DNA from: an uncultured Eubacteriales bacterium
GTDB taxonomy: Bacteria > Bacillota > Clostridia > Oscillospirales > Oscillospiraceae
NCBI GenBank assembly: GCA_900316205.1
Contig: ONBX01000028.1
Location: 1 to 49,687, forward strand
Length of the DNA stretch: 49,687 nucleotides
Reading direction: 5' to 3'
The position numbers and the translations under genes are program-made. Shown here piece after piece: positions 17,918-28,000 of this stretch (positions are counted from its first letter, which is position 1; every line of letters begins with the position of its first letter). The notes under the pieces are model-generated. The model worked only from the letters and a program-made list of their open reading frames with translations, was not told the origin of the DNA and ran no database searches.

Positions 17918-18430
17918 GGGTGTACTGCAAAACACGAAGAAGAGCGCAAACCTCCGTTCATAACGTAGGGGAGGGCCTTGTGCCCTCCCGGCAGAACGCG
18001 GTTATATTGTAAAAAAATGTTCGGCGAATTCGTACAATCTTCGAGTTCGCCGAACATTTTCTTGAATTCATATTTCCGACTGCCGGGAGGGGCGAGCCCC
18101 TCCCCTACGGTGCTGACCGGGCTAGCCTGATGGCGCCAATACGAACACGGTTTTGGCGGGCCAATTTCCGCCAATTCTGCGTCAAAGGGCTTGACAATAC
18201 AAAAAGTATTCTCTGCGCCCTTTTCCTTGTCTTGACGAAAATGGACTCCGTCAAAACTGCAAGGCACCTCTCAGCGAGATTGTTTCGAGGGATTTTTGCT
18301 GTTTTTGCTGCGGACGACGAAGCCTTGCTGGCGCAAGGCGAGGAGGACAAGGCAAAAAGCACCGAAAAAGGCCGCTGAGAGGCGTGTTCGGATTGACGCC
18401 ATCAGGCTAGGTTCTTATTTTGCAACACGA
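17918..18430. mobile_element. Composite palindromic element block between convergent genes
   Basis: The block occupies nearly the whole gap between two convergent genes. Possible outer inverted repeats are GTGTACTGCAAAA (17920-17932) and, on the other strand, GTGTTGCAAAA (18417-18427). Inside is a nested palindrome with arms GTAGGGGAGGG.../...CCCTCCCCTAC (17964-17991/18083-18109) and a perfect 15-bp core stem AAAATGTTCGGCGAA/TTCGCCGAACATTTT (18014-18028/18046-18060), followed by the structured element at 18122-18410. No transposase is present. The nested palindrome has the same design as the element at 10692-10901. Confidence 0.65.
18122..18410. repeat. ~290-bp multi-stem element with 27-bp closing stem
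   Basis: The ends pair over 27 bp with two mismatches (18122-18148 with 18384-18410; GCCTGATGGCG...). Inside are stems TTGGCGG/CCGCCAA (18153-18174), AAAGGGC/GCCCTTT (18184-18223) with inner AATAC/GTATT, CCTTG-x-CTTGACG/CGTCAAA...CAAGG (18225-18264), a second closing stem CCTCTCAGCG/CGCTGAGAGG (18267-18276/18373-18382), and GCCTTG/CAAGGC (18322-18339). No gene is visible. It could be a MITE or a structured RNA; the active strand is unknown. Confidence 0.65.
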
Positions 18431-18435
18431 AATTT

Positions 18436-19386
18436 TTAATCCATATCCACAGCGAAAAGGCCGCCGGCACCGCCGGAGTGGAGGAAGAGAACCGTATCCT
18501 CTTTTCGGAATGCGCCCTCCTTCGCCATGGCCAGGAGTCCGGCGAAGGCCTTGCCGGTGTAGACCGGGTCCAGGAAGATTCCTTCCCGGGAGGCCATCAG
18601 GGAGACGGCTGCGTTGCCCTCGGGAGACGGGATGGCATAGCCGGGACCGCACATATCCCGCAGCGTAAAGTCATCCGCTGTGATCTCCAGATCCGCCTCC
18701 AGGAGCCAGGCAGCAGCTCGCATCAGTTCCGGGGTGATGCGGTCAAAGGGATCCGTGTCCACCATCATGCCATGGACTCTGGTGCCGGGAAGAAAGAGCT
18801 TGGCGCCAAGGGCCAGGCCCGCCATGGTGCCGCCGCTGCCCTCCGCGCAGAAGAGATGGTCCGGCCGGAAGCCCTGGTCCCGGATCTCCCTGGCGCAGGA
18901 CACATAACCCAGCGAGCCCAGGGCGTTGGAGCCGCCGCAGGGGATCTTGTAATAGGGCACGCCAAGGGCTGCACCGACCCGGTCCATCTCGGCATAGATA
19001 TCGGCATAATCATCCGTATCCAGAAAGCGGACTTCGGTGCCCATCAGCTTTTCCAGCAGCTGGTTGCCCCGGCAGGCTGTGACCCCGCGTTTTTTCAGGA
19101 TCAGGATGCATTTCATGCCAAGCTTTCCCGCCGCCGCGGCGGTGAGCATGGCGTGGTTGGACTGAGCACCGCCGGTGGTAAAGACCAGCTCCGCCCCCTG
19201 CTCCTTGGCCTCGGCCAAAAGAAACTCCAGCTTGCGGATCTTGTTGCCGCCGAGCCCCAGACCGCAGAGATCGTCCCGCTTGATATAGACATTGGTACCC
19301 AGCAGGCGGCTGATATTCTCCAGCTTATGAATCGGCGTGGGGAAAAGTCCGAGTGATAGTCTCGGGAAACTGTCCAGTGATCGCAT
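18436..19386 (-). CDS. PLP-dependent D-cysteine desulfhydrase / ACC deaminase family protein
   Basis: A 316-residue fold-type II PLP enzyme of the DcyD/1-aminocyclopropane-1-carboxylate deaminase family. The N-terminus has LGLFPTPIHKLENIS and YIKRDDLCGLGLGGNKIRKLEF, with the PLP lysine in GNKIRKLE. The substrate loop TTGGAQSNHA follows, and the phosphate-binding region is AEGSGGTMAGLALG. Likely reactions are D-cysteine to pyruvate, H2S and ammonia, or ACC deamination; sequence alone does not decide. The start at 19386 has GGAGGG close upstream. It lies only 18 nt beyond the rpsU terminator with no obvious promoter of its own, so expression may depend on read-through. Confidence 0.88.
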   Translation of the reverse strand: MRSLDSFPRLSLGLFPTPIHKLENISRLLGTNVYIKRDDLCGLGLGGNKIRKLEFLLAEAKEQGAELVFTTGGAQSNHAMLTAAAAGKLGMKCILILKKRGVTACRGNQLLEKLMGTEVRFLDTDDYADIYAEMDRVGAALGVPYYKIPCGGSNALGSLGYVSCAREIRDQGFRPDHLFCAEGSGGTMAGLALGAKLFLPGTRVHGMMVDTDPFDRITPELMRAAAWLLEADLEITADDFTLRDMCGPGYAIPSPEGNAAVSLMASREGIFLDPVYTGKAFAGLLAMAKEGAFRKEDTVLFLHSGGAGGLFAVDMD

Positions 19387-19404
19387 TTCAAACCCTCCAA
19401 AAGG

Positions 19405-19437
19405 AAAACACCGCTGCAGAAAACGCAGCGGTGTTTT
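19405..19437 (-). terminator. rpsU intrinsic terminator
   Basis: A perfect 13-bp stem AAAACACCGCTGC/GCAGCGGTGTTTT with a 7-nt loop lies 10 nt after the rpsU stop and is followed by T-rich sequence. It directly abuts the ribosome-binding site of the next gene. Confidence 0.85.
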
Positions 19438-19447
19438 CATGTGAAAA

Positions 19448-19633
19448 TCAATAGAAGCGCTTGTTCTTGTTCTTGCGGGCCGCCTCGGATTTCTTACGAC
19501 GCTTCACGCTGGGGCTCTGATAGTACTCCTTCTTTCTCAGATCCGCCAGAACGCCGGACTTCGCGCAGCTGCGCTTAAACCGCTTCAGAGCGTTGTCCAG
19601 AGACTCGTTTTCCTTGACGTAGATTTCAGACAT
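19448..19633 (-). CDS. rpsU: 30S ribosomal protein S21
   Basis: Small-subunit protein S21, 61 residues, basic and ending [13 protein letters not shown] ([17 protein letters not shown]). The start [20 protein letters not shown] is the family start. It has GGAGGGAGG upstream, whereas the longer frame adds 15 unrelated residues. S21 takes part in initiation at the 30S platform near the anti-Shine-Dalgarno. It has a consensus promoter at 19705-19733 and its own terminator, so it is transcribed separately from leuS. Confidence 0.97.
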   Translation of the reverse strand: MSEIYVKENESLDNALKRFKRSCAKSGVLADLRKKEYYQSPSVKRRKKSEAARKNKNKRFY

Positions 19634-19704
19634 GTATTTCCCTCCCTCCAATACGTCTTGCGACGCTTCAAGGGCCAACTGGCAATTGGCTTTGTAACAG
19701 CGGT

Positions 19705-19733
19705 ATTATAAAGGATATTACGCGTTTTGTCAA
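19705..19733 (-). promoter_or_regulatory. Consensus sigma-A promoter for rpsU
   Basis: A perfect TTGACA (19733-19728), 17-nt spacer and TATAAT (19710-19705) on the minus strand lie about 70 nt upstream of rpsU. It is the strongest promoter match in the window, as expected for a ribosomal protein gene. Confidence 0.85.
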
Positions 19734-19762
19734 GAATTACTTCTTTCTATGGGGAAGCTTCT

Positions 19763-22270
19763 TTATTTTGCCGGACGTACGACAAGATTCAGCAGGCGGT
19801 TGGGCCGGAAGATGACCTTGAAGACCTCCATACCCTCCAGATAACGCTGGACCTTCTTCTCCGCCGCGGCGGCGGCAACCACGGTATCCTGATCGGAATC
19901 GGTGGGGACGATGACAGTGCCGCGGAGCTTGCCGTTTACCTGCACGGCGATCTCCACAGAAGCGTCCACGGTCTTGCTCTCGTCATACTGGGGCCAGGGC
20001 ATCTGCATGGCCATCTTGCCTTCCTTTTCGGCAAAGCCCAGCAGCTCCCACATCTCCTCGGCGATATGCGGGGCGAAGGGGCTGAGCAGCAGGATGAGCT
20101 GGCCCAGGTCGCCCTTGGTGACGCCGTTGGTGTAGAATTCATTGACCATGGTCATGAGGGCGGCGATGGCGGTATTGAGCTTCAGGTTCTCAATATCGTC
20201 CCCCACCTTCTTGATGGTCTTGTGGATGAGGCTCTCGTTCTTGGCGCTGACGGCAAAGTCGTCCTGCGCCTGGTCCATGAGATTCCAGCAGCGGTCCAGG
20301 AAGCGCTTGGAGCCCTTGACAGCATCGTCAGACCAGGTGGCGGTCTTCTCAAAGTCACCAATGAACATGATGTAGATGCGCATGGTGTCGGCGCCATAGG
20401 CCTTCACCACGTCATCCGGGTTCACCACGTTGCCGAGAGACTTGGACATCTTCACAGAGTCCCGCAGGGCCTGATTGCCGTACTTGGCGATAAGGGCCTG
20501 CTTTTCCTCCTCGGTCTCGGCAAAGCCCACATAGTGGGGATTGCGGCCCAGGATCATGCCGTGGGAGGTGCGCTTGGCATAGGGTTCGGAGGTGTGGACC
20601 ACGCCGATATCATAGAGGAACTTGTGCCAGAAGCGGCTGTACAGCAGGTGCAGGGTGGTATGCTCCATACCGCCGTTGTACCAGTCCACAGGACCCCAGT
20701 ACTCCTCGGCCTCCTTGGAGACCAGCTCCTTGTCGTTGTGGGGATCCATGTAGCGCAGGAAGTACCAGCTGGAGCCAGCCCACTGGGGCATGGTATCCGT
20801 CTCCCGCTTGGCGGGGCCGCCGCAGCAGGGGCAGGTGGTGTTGACCCAGTCGGTCATCTTGGAGAGCGGGGATTCCCCGTCGTCGGTAAGCTCATAGGAG
20901 TCCACCTGGGGCAGCAGAACGGGCAGCTGATCCTCGGGCACGGGGACCCAGCCGCACTTGGGGCAATTCACCAGGGGGATAGGCTCGCCCCAGTAACGCT
21001 GACGGGAGAAGACCCAGTCACGCAGCTTGAAGTTGACCTTCTCCTTGCCGATCCCCTGCTCCTCCAGCCATTTTTTCATGGCGGGGATGGCCTGGCGGAC
21101 GGTGAGCCCGTCCAGGAAGCCGGAGTTGACCATGATGCCGGTATCGTCCTTGAGCGTAAAGGCAGCCTCTTCGATGTTGCCGCCCTTGACCACTTCCACG
21201 ATGTCGCAGCCGAACTTTTTGGCAAAGGCCCAGTCGCGGTCATCATGGGCGGGAACGGCCATAATGGCACCGGTGCCGTAGGTGACCAGGACATAGTCGG
21301 AGATGAAGATTGGGATCTCCTTGCCGTTCACGGGGTTGATAGCGCGGACGCCCTCCAGGCGGACGCCGGTCTTCTCCTTGTTGAGCTCGGCGCGCTCGAA
21401 GTCGGACTTATGGGCGGCCTCGTCAACATAGGCGGCGACTTCGTCCCAATTGGTGAGCTTGTCCTGCCACTTCTTCACATAGGGATGCTCCGGAGAGAGG
21501 ACCATGTAGGTAGCGCCGAACAGGGTATCGGGGCGGGTGGTGTAGACCAGCACGTCGTCCCCCAGGGTGGTGTGGAAATTGACCTCTGCGCCGGTGGAGC
21601 GGCCGATCCAGTTCTTCTGCTGGGTCTTGACGCGCTCGATATAGTCCAGATCGTCGAGATCGTCCACAAGACGCTGGGCGTACTTGGTGATGGCCAGCAT
21701 CCACTGGCTCTTCTCCCGGCGCACCACCTCGCTGCCGCAGCGCTCGCAGACACCCTCCACCACTTCTTCGTTGGCCAGGACACACTTGCAGCTGGTGCAC
21801 CAGTTCACAGGCATGGTGGTCTTGTAGGCCAGGCCCTTCTTGAACATCTGCAGGAAGATCCACTGGGTCCACTTGTAGTACTTGGGGTCGGTGGTGTCCA
21901 CCACCCGGTCCCAGTCAAAGCCGTAGCCCAGCATCTTCAGCTGACGGGTGAAGTTCTGAATGTTCTGGCGGGTGACGATGGCGGGATGGATATGGTTCTT
22001 GATGGCGAAGTTCTCCGTGGGCAGGCCGAAGGCGTCATAGCCGATGGGAAACAGGACATTGTAGCCGTCCATGCGCTTTTTGCGGGTGACGATGTCCAGA
22101 GCGGTGAAGGGCCGGGGATGGCCCACATGCAGGCCGGCGGCGCTGGGGTACGGGAACTCAATGAGTCCGTAGAATTTGGGCTTGTCGCTGCCGGTGACGG
22201 CGGCATAGGGCTTTGTCTCCTCCCAGCGGTCCTGCCATTTCTTTTCGATGGCTGCAAAATCGTATTTCAT
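19763..22270 (-). CDS. leuS: Leucyl-tRNA synthetase
   Basis: Class I synthetase charging tRNA-Leu, 835 residues. It has the FEYPYPS-like [16 protein letters not shown] (HIGH motif), a zinc-type insertion (CTSCKC...CERCGSE and CPKCGWVP...CPCCG), and the CP1 editing domain with [13 protein letters not shown] and [18 protein letters not shown]. The KMSKSLGN loop follows, then the anticodon-binding and C-terminal domains. The ATG follows AGAAGGA and lies 21 nt after the rsfS stop, so it is the last gene of the smc-to-leuS operon. No T-box is possible at this internal position. Confidence 0.98.
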   Translation of the reverse strand: MKYDFAAIEKKWQDRWEETKPYAAVTGSDKPKFYGLIEFPYPSAAGLHVGHPRPFTALDIVTRKKRMDGYNVLFPIGYDAFGLPTENFAIKNHIHPAIVTRQNIQNFTRQLKMLGYGFDWDRVVDTTDPKYYKWTQWIFLQMFKKGLAYKTTMPVNWCTSCKCVLANEEVVEGVCERCGSEVVRREKSQWMLAITKYAQRLVDDLDDLDYIERVKTQQKNWIGRSTGAEVNFHTTLGDDVLVYTTRPDTLFGATYMVLSPEHPYVKKWQDKLTNWDEVAAYVDEAAHKSDFERAELNKEKTGVRLEGVRAINPVNGKEIPIFISDYVLVTYGTGAIMAVPAHDDRDWAFAKKFGCDIVEVVKGGNIEEAAFTLKDDTGIMVNSGFLDGLTVRQAIPAMKKWLEEQGIGKEKVNFKLRDWVFSRQRYWGEPIPLVNCPKCGWVPVPEDQLPVLLPQVDSYELTDDGESPLSKMTDWVNTTCPCCGGPAKRETDTMPQWAGSSWYFLRYMDPHNDKELVSKEAEEYWGPVDWYNGGMEHTTLHLLYSRFWHKFLYDIGVVHTSEPYAKRTSHGMILGRNPHYVGFAETEEEKQALIAKYGNQALRDSVKMSKSLGNVVNPDDVVKAYGADTMRIYIMFIGDFEKTATWSDDAVKGSKRFLDRCWNLMDQAQDDFAVSAKNESLIHKTIKKVGDDIENLKLNTAIAALMTMVNEFYTNGVTKGDLGQLILLLSPFAPHIAEEMWELLGFAEKEGKMAMQMPWPQYDESKTVDASVEIAVQVNGKLRGTVIVPTDSDQDTVVAAAAAEKKVQRYLEGMEVFKVIFRPNRLLNLVVRPAK

Positions 22271-22291
22271 GCGCTTGGTCCTTCTCTCTTG

Positions 22292-22669
22292 TTATTCGGC
22301 CTCATGCAGCTCGGGCATGGGGAGCGTGGCGGGGTCCACCTGTTCGGAGTCGCTCCACAGTCGTTCCAGATTATAAAACTTCCGGGCCTCGTCGGTGAAG
22401 ACGTGGACGATAACACTGCCAAAGTCCATCAGGACCCAGATGTCCGAACGCAGGCCTTCCCGGCGGATGGGGGGCTCACCGGCTTCGGAGAGGAGCTTGT
22501 CCACCTCGTCCACCAGAGCCTTGATGTGGGTGGAAGAGGTGCCGTTGCAGATGACAAAATAGTCTGCCAGAACAGTCTGCTCGGCGGTCTTCAGGACCTT
22601 CACGTCCTTTGCCTTCTTCTCATCCAGTGCTTTTGCTGCGACAGCAGCGATTTCAGCAGGGCTTAACAT
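22292..22669 (-). CDS. rsfS: Ribosomal silencing factor RsfS
   Basis: A 125-residue RsfS/Iojap-family protein. It binds ribosomal protein uL14 on the 50S subunit and blocks subunit joining when growth slows. Family signatures are DVKVLKTAEQTVLADYFVICNG and a C-terminal DIWVLMDFGSVIVHVFTDEARKFY-like region (D-x-x-x-V-I-V-H-V-F). The start at 22669 has AAAGGAGG upstream; the longer frame is not supported. It lies 14 nt after nadD-yqeK, the usual Firmicutes order. Confidence 0.95.
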   Translation of the reverse strand: MLSPAEIAAVAAKALDEKKAKDVKVLKTAEQTVLADYFVICNGTSSTHIKALVDEVDKLLSEAGEPPIRREGLRSDIWVLMDFGSVIVHVFTDEARKFYNLERLWSDSEQVDPATLPMPELHEAE

Positions 22670-22683
22670 GTGGCTTTCCTCCT

Positions 22684-23847
22684 TTATTTCCCGTACGCCC
22701 GATACCAGGAAAAGGCATCCAGCGTATCCTTGTATACTTCCATATTCCTGTTGCGGAGGCTTTTCACGCTCCGCTCCAGGGCATAACACATCGCCAGGTT
22801 CAAATCCTGAAAGGCCAGATTCCGCAGCTCCTCCACACCGGGAAAGCTCCGGTTCGGCTCGATCATATCCGCAAGATAGAGAAGCTTTTCAAAGCTGCTC
22901 ATGATGGGCTTGCCTGTGGTGTGCCAGCGGATGGCAGCGCAGATCTCCTCCGGGGCGCCGAAAAGCTCCTTTGCCGCCACAGCACCGGAGCGGGCGTGGA
23001 GCAATTGTGGGTTCTTCCGCTCCCCCTCGTCCAGCTCAATTCCCATCTCTTCACAATAGGCCAGCTGCTCCTCCGTGGACCAGCGCTTGGTCATATCGTG
23101 AAGGATGCCGGCCTCCGCCGCGTCCTCCGGGTCCAAATCCCAGCGAAGAGCAAGGCTCCGGGCCATCTCCTCACAGCCCAGCACATGGGGCACGCGCTTC
23201 GGGTCCAGCATAGAGACGACCTGCTCCCGCAGCCAGGAAAGATCCGGTTTTGCGCCGTAGAGACGGAGACGGATGATCTCCCGATAAACCTCTTCCTTGA
23301 GATAAGTCCTTCCCATCCGCTCCGGCAGCATGGCACGCAGGCGGGAGGAGCTGATCTCCACAGGATCGTGGTCCAGCAGGATGACCTTGCCGCCCCGCGC
23401 TTCCAGGGTGCGTGCCTGGGCGGCAATGGCGTCCTTCTCCCCTTCTCCGCGGCAGAGGGCAGCCAGGGTGCACTCCCGCAGCAGTTCAGCCGACCGGTAC
23501 CAGGTGCCGAAGCTGAGGAGCATGTCGCTGCCCACAAGGAGAACAAGTTCATCCGTGGGAAAGCGCCGCCGCAGAAGCGTCACAGTATCGATCATATAGC
23601 AGGGGCCATCCCGGCGAAGGGCCAGGTCGGAAAACTCCGTCTGAGTGAGTTCGCCAAAATTCAGCTTGCTCAGAAGCAGGCGTTCGTCCGATGCAGGAGA
23701 TCCCTTGGGAAAGGGCTTGTGAGGCGGTTCTCCGTCCGGGATGACCAGCGTCAGGTCCGGGTGCAAAACCTCTCTTGCGCGCTCGAGCGCGGCCAGATGG
23801 CCCAGATGCGGCGGGTTAAAGCCGCCGCCGTACACAAGCACTCTCAC
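22684..23847 (-). CDS. nadD: Nicotinate-nucleotide adenylyltransferase fused to YqeK-type HD hydrolase
   Basis: A two-domain protein of 387 residues. Residues 1-195 are NadD, adenylating nicotinate mononucleotide in NAD synthesis, with GGGFNPPHLGH (H-x-G-H) near the start and ISSSRLR late. Residues about 205-387 are an HD hydrolase like YqeK, with VPHVLGCEEMA, AGILHDMTK and LHARSGAVAA; YqeK proteins hydrolyse Ap4A. In B. subtilis these are adjacent separate genes, so this is a fusion of neighbours. The start is GTG at 23847, overlapping the yhbY stop as GTGA; upstream codons in this frame belong to the yhbY region. The two halves may couple NAD synthesis with dinucleotide clean-up. Confidence 0.92.
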   Translation of the reverse strand: MRVLVYGGGFNPPHLGHLAALERAREVLHPDLTLVIPDGEPPHKPFPKGSPASDERLLLSKLNFGELTQTEFSDLALRRDGPCYMIDTVTLLRRRFPTDELVLLVGSDMLLSFGTWYRSAELLRECTLAALCRGEGEKDAIAAQARTLEARGGKVILLDHDPVEISSSRLRAMLPERMGRTYLKEEVYREIIRLRLYGAKPDLSWLREQVVSMLDPKRVPHVLGCEEMARSLALRWDLDPEDAAEAGILHDMTKRWSTEEQLAYCEEMGIELDEGERKNPQLLHARSGAVAAKELFGAPEEICAAIRWHTTGKPIMSSFEKLLYLADMIEPNRSFPGVEELRNLAFQDLNLAMCYALERSVKSLRNRNMEVYKDTLDAFSWYRAYGK

Positions 23848-24152
23848 TTCTTTTTGCTCTTGACAAGTTCGATCTTGGGATCGGCGTGGTTGCGGCGGAA
23901 GATCACAAACTTGGTGCCGATGACCTGGATGGGCTCGGCAGACAGTCTCTCGCAAAGCTCGTCCAGCACCTCACGGGGGCTGAACTCGCAGCTCTCCAGC
24001 ACCCGGCCCTTGACCAGTTCCCTGGCCTGGAGCGCAGCGTCCACAGAAGCGATGAGATTGTCCGTAATGCCGCCCTTTCCGACCTGCACGATGGTGTCCT
24101 CGCTCATGGCAAGGCCGCGCAGCTGGGCTCTCTGTTTACTGGTGATAGGCAT
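23844..24152 (-). CDS. yhbY: YhbY-type CRM-domain RNA-binding protein
   Basis: A 102-residue single CRM-domain protein associated with pre-50S ribosomal particles. It starts MPITSKQRAQLRGLA, carries the conserved IVQVGKGGITDNLI loop (GxxG-like GKGG) and VIGTKFVIFRRN, and ends in a Lys-rich tail. It starts 9 nt after the ftsY stop, and its stop overlaps the GTG of nadD-yqeK. Confidence 0.93.
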   Translation of the reverse strand: MPITSKQRAQLRGLAMSEDTIVQVGKGGITDNLIASVDAALQARELVKGRVLESCEFSPREVLDELCERLSAEPIQVIGTKFVIFRRNHADPKIELVKSKKK

Positions 24153-24161
24153 AATTTCTCC

Positions 24162-25070
24162 TTATTTCTTAAACAATGCGGTGACAAAACTGTCCGGGTC
24201 GAAGGGAATGAGATCATCGATCCCCTCGCCCACGCCCACATACTTGACAGGCAGCTTCAACTCATTGGCGATGGCAAAGACGATGCCGCCCTTGGCGGTG
24301 CCATCCAGCTTGGTAAGAACGATCCCGGTGAGGCCGGAGGTCTCCAGAAACTGCTTGGCCTGGATGAGACCGTTCTGTCCGGTGGTGGCGTCCAGAACCA
24401 TCAGGGTCTCCACATCCGCCTCCGGCAGCTCCCGGGTGATGATGCGGCTGATCTTGGCAAGCTCGTTCATGAGATTGGCTTTGTTGTGCAGCCGTCCCGC
24501 GGTGTCGATGATGATAACGTCCGTACCCCGGGCCTTGGCAGCGCAGATGCCGTCGTAGACTACGGCGCCGGGATCGCTGCCCTCCTCGTGGCGGACAAAG
24601 TCCACGCCGGAGCGCTCCGCCCAGATGCCAAGCTGCTCGGCAGCCGCGGCACGGAAGGTATCCCCCGCGATAAGCAGGACCTTCTTCCCCTGCTCCTTCA
24701 GCTGGTGGGCAAGCTTGCCGATGGTGGTGGTCTTGCCCACACCGTTGACGCCGACCATCAGGATGACAGAGGGTCTGGTATTCAGCTTCAGTTCTGTGCT
24801 GCCGACGTCAAGCAACTTTTTCAGAACGCGGATCAGGCCGTCCCGGGCCTCGCTGCCCTTGCGGTAGCGTTCCACCCAAGTTGCCTTGTGCATCAGGTAG
24901 TCCACCTGCTGGGCGGTAGCGGCACCCACGTCGGCCAGAACCAGAAGCTCTTCCAGATCCTCATAAAACTCTTCGCTGTCGGGCTGATAATCCTGAAACA
25001 GTTCCTCCAGCTCCACCATGTTTTTCCGGGTCTTGGAGAGTCCGGAAAACATTTTATCAAAAAATCCCAT
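24162..25070 (-). CDS. ftsY: Signal recognition particle receptor FtsY
   Basis: SRP-receptor GTPase that delivers ribosome-nascent chain complexes to the Sec translocon at the membrane. It has 302 residues, a short form without the acidic A domain. After the helical N domain comes the GTPase with [15 protein letters not shown] (P-loop), [17 protein letters not shown] and [10 protein letters not shown], and a C-terminal [13 protein letters not shown]. It starts 3 nt after the smc stop, a standard smc-ftsY pair. Confidence 0.97.
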   Translation of the reverse strand: MGFFDKMFSGLSKTRKNMVELEELFQDYQPDSEEFYEDLEELLVLADVGAATAQQVDYLMHKATWVERYRKGSEARDGLIRVLKKLLDVGSTELKLNTRPSVILMVGVNGVGKTTTIGKLAHQLKEQGKKVLLIAGDTFRAAAAEQLGIWAERSGVDFVRHEEGSDPGAVVYDGICAAKARGTDVIIIDTAGRLHNKANLMNELAKISRIITRELPEADVETLMVLDATTGQNGLIQAKQFLETSGLTGIVLTKLDGTAKGGIVFAIANELKLPVKYVGVGEGIDDLIPFDPDSFVTALFKK

Positions 25071-25073
25071 TGT

Positions 25074-28000
25074 TTAATCCTCCACTGTCTTTTTCGCCGC
25101 TTCCAGATCCAGCTCCACCACGGTGGAAACGCCCTTTTCCTGCATGGTGACGCCATAGAGCATGTCGGCTTCCTCCATGGTTCCGCGGCGGTGGGTGATG
25201 ACCAGGAACTGGGTCTTGTCGGACATGCGGCGCATGTACTCGGCATAGCGGGTGACGTTGGCCTCGTCCAGGGCGGCTTCGATCTCGTCCATAACACAGA
25301 AGGGCGTGGGACGGACCTTCAAAATGGCAAAATACAGGGCAATGGCCACAAAAGCCATTTCGCCGCCGGAGAGCAGACTGATGTTGGAAAGGGCCTTGCC
25401 GGGGGGCTGGACCTTGATCTCGATACCGCACTCCAGCACGTTGCTCTCGTCCTCCAGACGGAGGGCGGCTTTGCCGCCGCCGAAGAGCTCCAGGAAGGTT
25501 TGGCGGAAACAGGCGTCGATCTCCTTGAAGCGTGTGAGGAAAAGATCCGTCATCTCGCCGGTGATCTGGGAGATGATGTCCAGAAGCTCCTTCTTTGCCT
25601 TCTCCACATCGTCCCGCTGGCCGGTGAGGAAGGTATAGCGGGTGTTGACCCGTTCATATTCATCGATGGCGCCCAGGTTCACATTGCCCAGGGCGTTCAT
25701 CTGGCGGCGCATCTCCGAAATGGCCTTGTTGGCCTTGGGGAGATTCTCCACCGGCTGGCGAAGAGCCTCGGCGGCGCTGTGGCTCAACTCATAGTTTTCC
25801 CAGAGCTTATCCAGGATCTGCTTCTCCTCCATGTCGGCGGAGAGCTTTTTCTGCTCCAGGCGGGCGGCCTGGCGCTCCAGCTCCAGGATCTGGGCGTTGC
25901 GCTCCTGGGCCTCCTTTTCGGTGCGGGTACGTTTCCCTTCCAACTCCAGCTTCTTCCGGGAGATCTGGGCGATCTCCTCACGGATGGCGGCGGAATTCGA
26001 ACGAAGCTCCTCAAGACGGGCTTCCTTCTCTTGCTGCTGACGCCGGAAATCTTCGATAAGACGCTGGGCGGAGTCTACCGCGGCGCGGCGGGTCTCGCTG
26101 TCCCCGGTAAGGGAATCCAGCAGCAGCTGGAGCTGATGAACGGAATTCTCCGTGGCGCGCTGCTCGGCTTCCAGGGAGGAACTGCGGCTGCGCAGATCCG
26201 CCTGGTCCTCCAGGGCCATGTCCAGCTGATAACGGGCCTGGGAGAGATTGGAGCGGGCACGCTCCAGCTCGTCCCGGCAGCTCTTTTCGGACCCTTCCAG
26301 CTTCTGCCGCTGCTTTTTCAGCTTTTCCAGCTCGTTGGCACGGGTAAGAAAGCCGCTGCCCCGAACGCTGCTGCCGCCGGTCATGGAGCCGCCGGAGTGG
26401 ATCATCTGTCCGTCCAGGGTGACGATGCGCAGCCGGTTTCCGTTGTTGCGGGACATGCGGATGGCGTCGGTCAAAGTCTCGGCAATGACGGTGCGGCCGA
26501 GAAGATTATAGACGATCTGTTCATAGCGGGGATCATAGCGCACAAGCTCGGAGGCGATGCCCACAAAGCCGGGGTCTCGCTCAGGCGCGTCCTTCATCAC
26601 AGAGCCGCGGATGGTGTCCAGCGGCAGGAAGGTGGCACGGCCGGCGTCGCTGCGCTTGAGCATTTCGATGGCCAGGCGACCGTCGTTCTGACTGTCGATG
26701 ACGATGTTCTGAGCGGAGGCGCCCAGCGCAGTCTCGATGGCGAGGGCGCATTCCTCATCCGAGCGGAGAAGATTTGCAACGGGACCGTGAACGCCGCGGA
26801 TGGTGCCGCGCTCGCTCTCCCGCATGACGGTTTTGACCGCCCGGGAATAGCCCTCAAATTCCTTTTCCATATCCGAGAGCATGCGGATGCGTCCGTCCAT
26901 GCTCCGCCCGTCCACTTCCAGACGGTTGAGGCGCTCGGAAAGCTGCTCGGTGCTCTCCTCCCGGGATTTGAGCTTCATCCGGCAGCCTTCCAGAACATTG
27001 TTGTTCCGGTCGCTTTCCTCTTTCAGGCCGCGCAGCTCCTCCAGGATCTCATGGATCCTGGTTTTTCCGCTCTGGATGCCGGAGCGGATCTCCTCCGTGC
27101 GGCCCTCCTGCTCCCGGATATCCCGCAGCAGGCGTTCCTTCTGCTCCATGCTGCTCTTGCAGTTGGCCTTTAAAACAGCGATGGCAGATTCGCACTCGGA
27201 TACCAGCCCCTCCGCCGCGGAAAGGCGGTCCCTCGCCTGCTCGCTCTCGATATCCTGGCGGTGCATCCGCTCGGTCAGGTTGCCGGAGGAGGAATACAGC
27301 GCCTCCAGCTCGCTCTTTGCCTGCTCCAGGTTGGTTTTGGCCTGGTCATATTCCATTCTGACCGCTTCCGCCTGGGAGCGGAGCTTGTCCAGGGTTGCCA
27401 TCCAGGCGGAGATCTCCATCACGCGGAGCTCATCCCGCAAAACCAGATAGCGTTTGGCGGTTTCGGCCTGGGATTTCAGCGGTCCCACCTGCATTTCCAG
27501 CTCCTCGATCTTATCGCGGATGCGCAGCAGGTTTTCCTCCGTCTTTTCCAGCTTGTGCTCCGCCTCTTCCTTGCGGTAGCGGTAGCGGGAGATGCCGGCG
27601 GCCTCCTCAAAAACCTCCCGGCGGTCGGTGCTCTTGCTGGAGACGATCTCCGCAATGCGGCCCTGGCCGATGATGGAATAGCCGTCCCGTCCGAGGCCGG
27701 TGTCCATCAGAAGGCTGTGGATATCCTTCAGACGGACAGGCTGGCGGTTGATGGAATACTCGCTCTCCCCGCTGCGGTAATAGCGGCGGGTCAGCATGAT
27801 CTCCGGGCTTTCGGAGGGGAAGATGTGGGCGGAGTTATCCAGGATCAGCGAGACCTGGGCAAAGCCCAGGGGGCTGCGCTTTTCGGTGCCGCCGAAGATC
27901 ACGTCCTCCATCTTGCTGCCGCGCAAGGCCTTGCTGCGCTGCTCGCCCATGACCCAGAGGATGGCGTCGGAAATATTCGATTTGCCGGAGCCGTTCGGCC

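Noticed and set aside
18130-18378. 82-codon open frame inside the 290-bp element
   Set aside because: No ribosome site or protein family pattern; the DNA is dominated by paired stems.
22109-22270. T-box leader for leuS
   Set aside because: leuS lies only 21 nt after rsfS inside an operon, leaving no space for a T-box.
19727-22666. 979-codon open frame antisense to leuS
   Set aside because: The opposite strand has all leucyl-tRNA synthetase motifs; the antisense product is His/Gly/Val-rich without any family pattern.
23886-27173. 1095-codon open frame antisense to yhbY, ftsY and smc
   Set aside because: It spans three well-supported genes on the other strand and has low-complexity composition, so it is a coding shadow.
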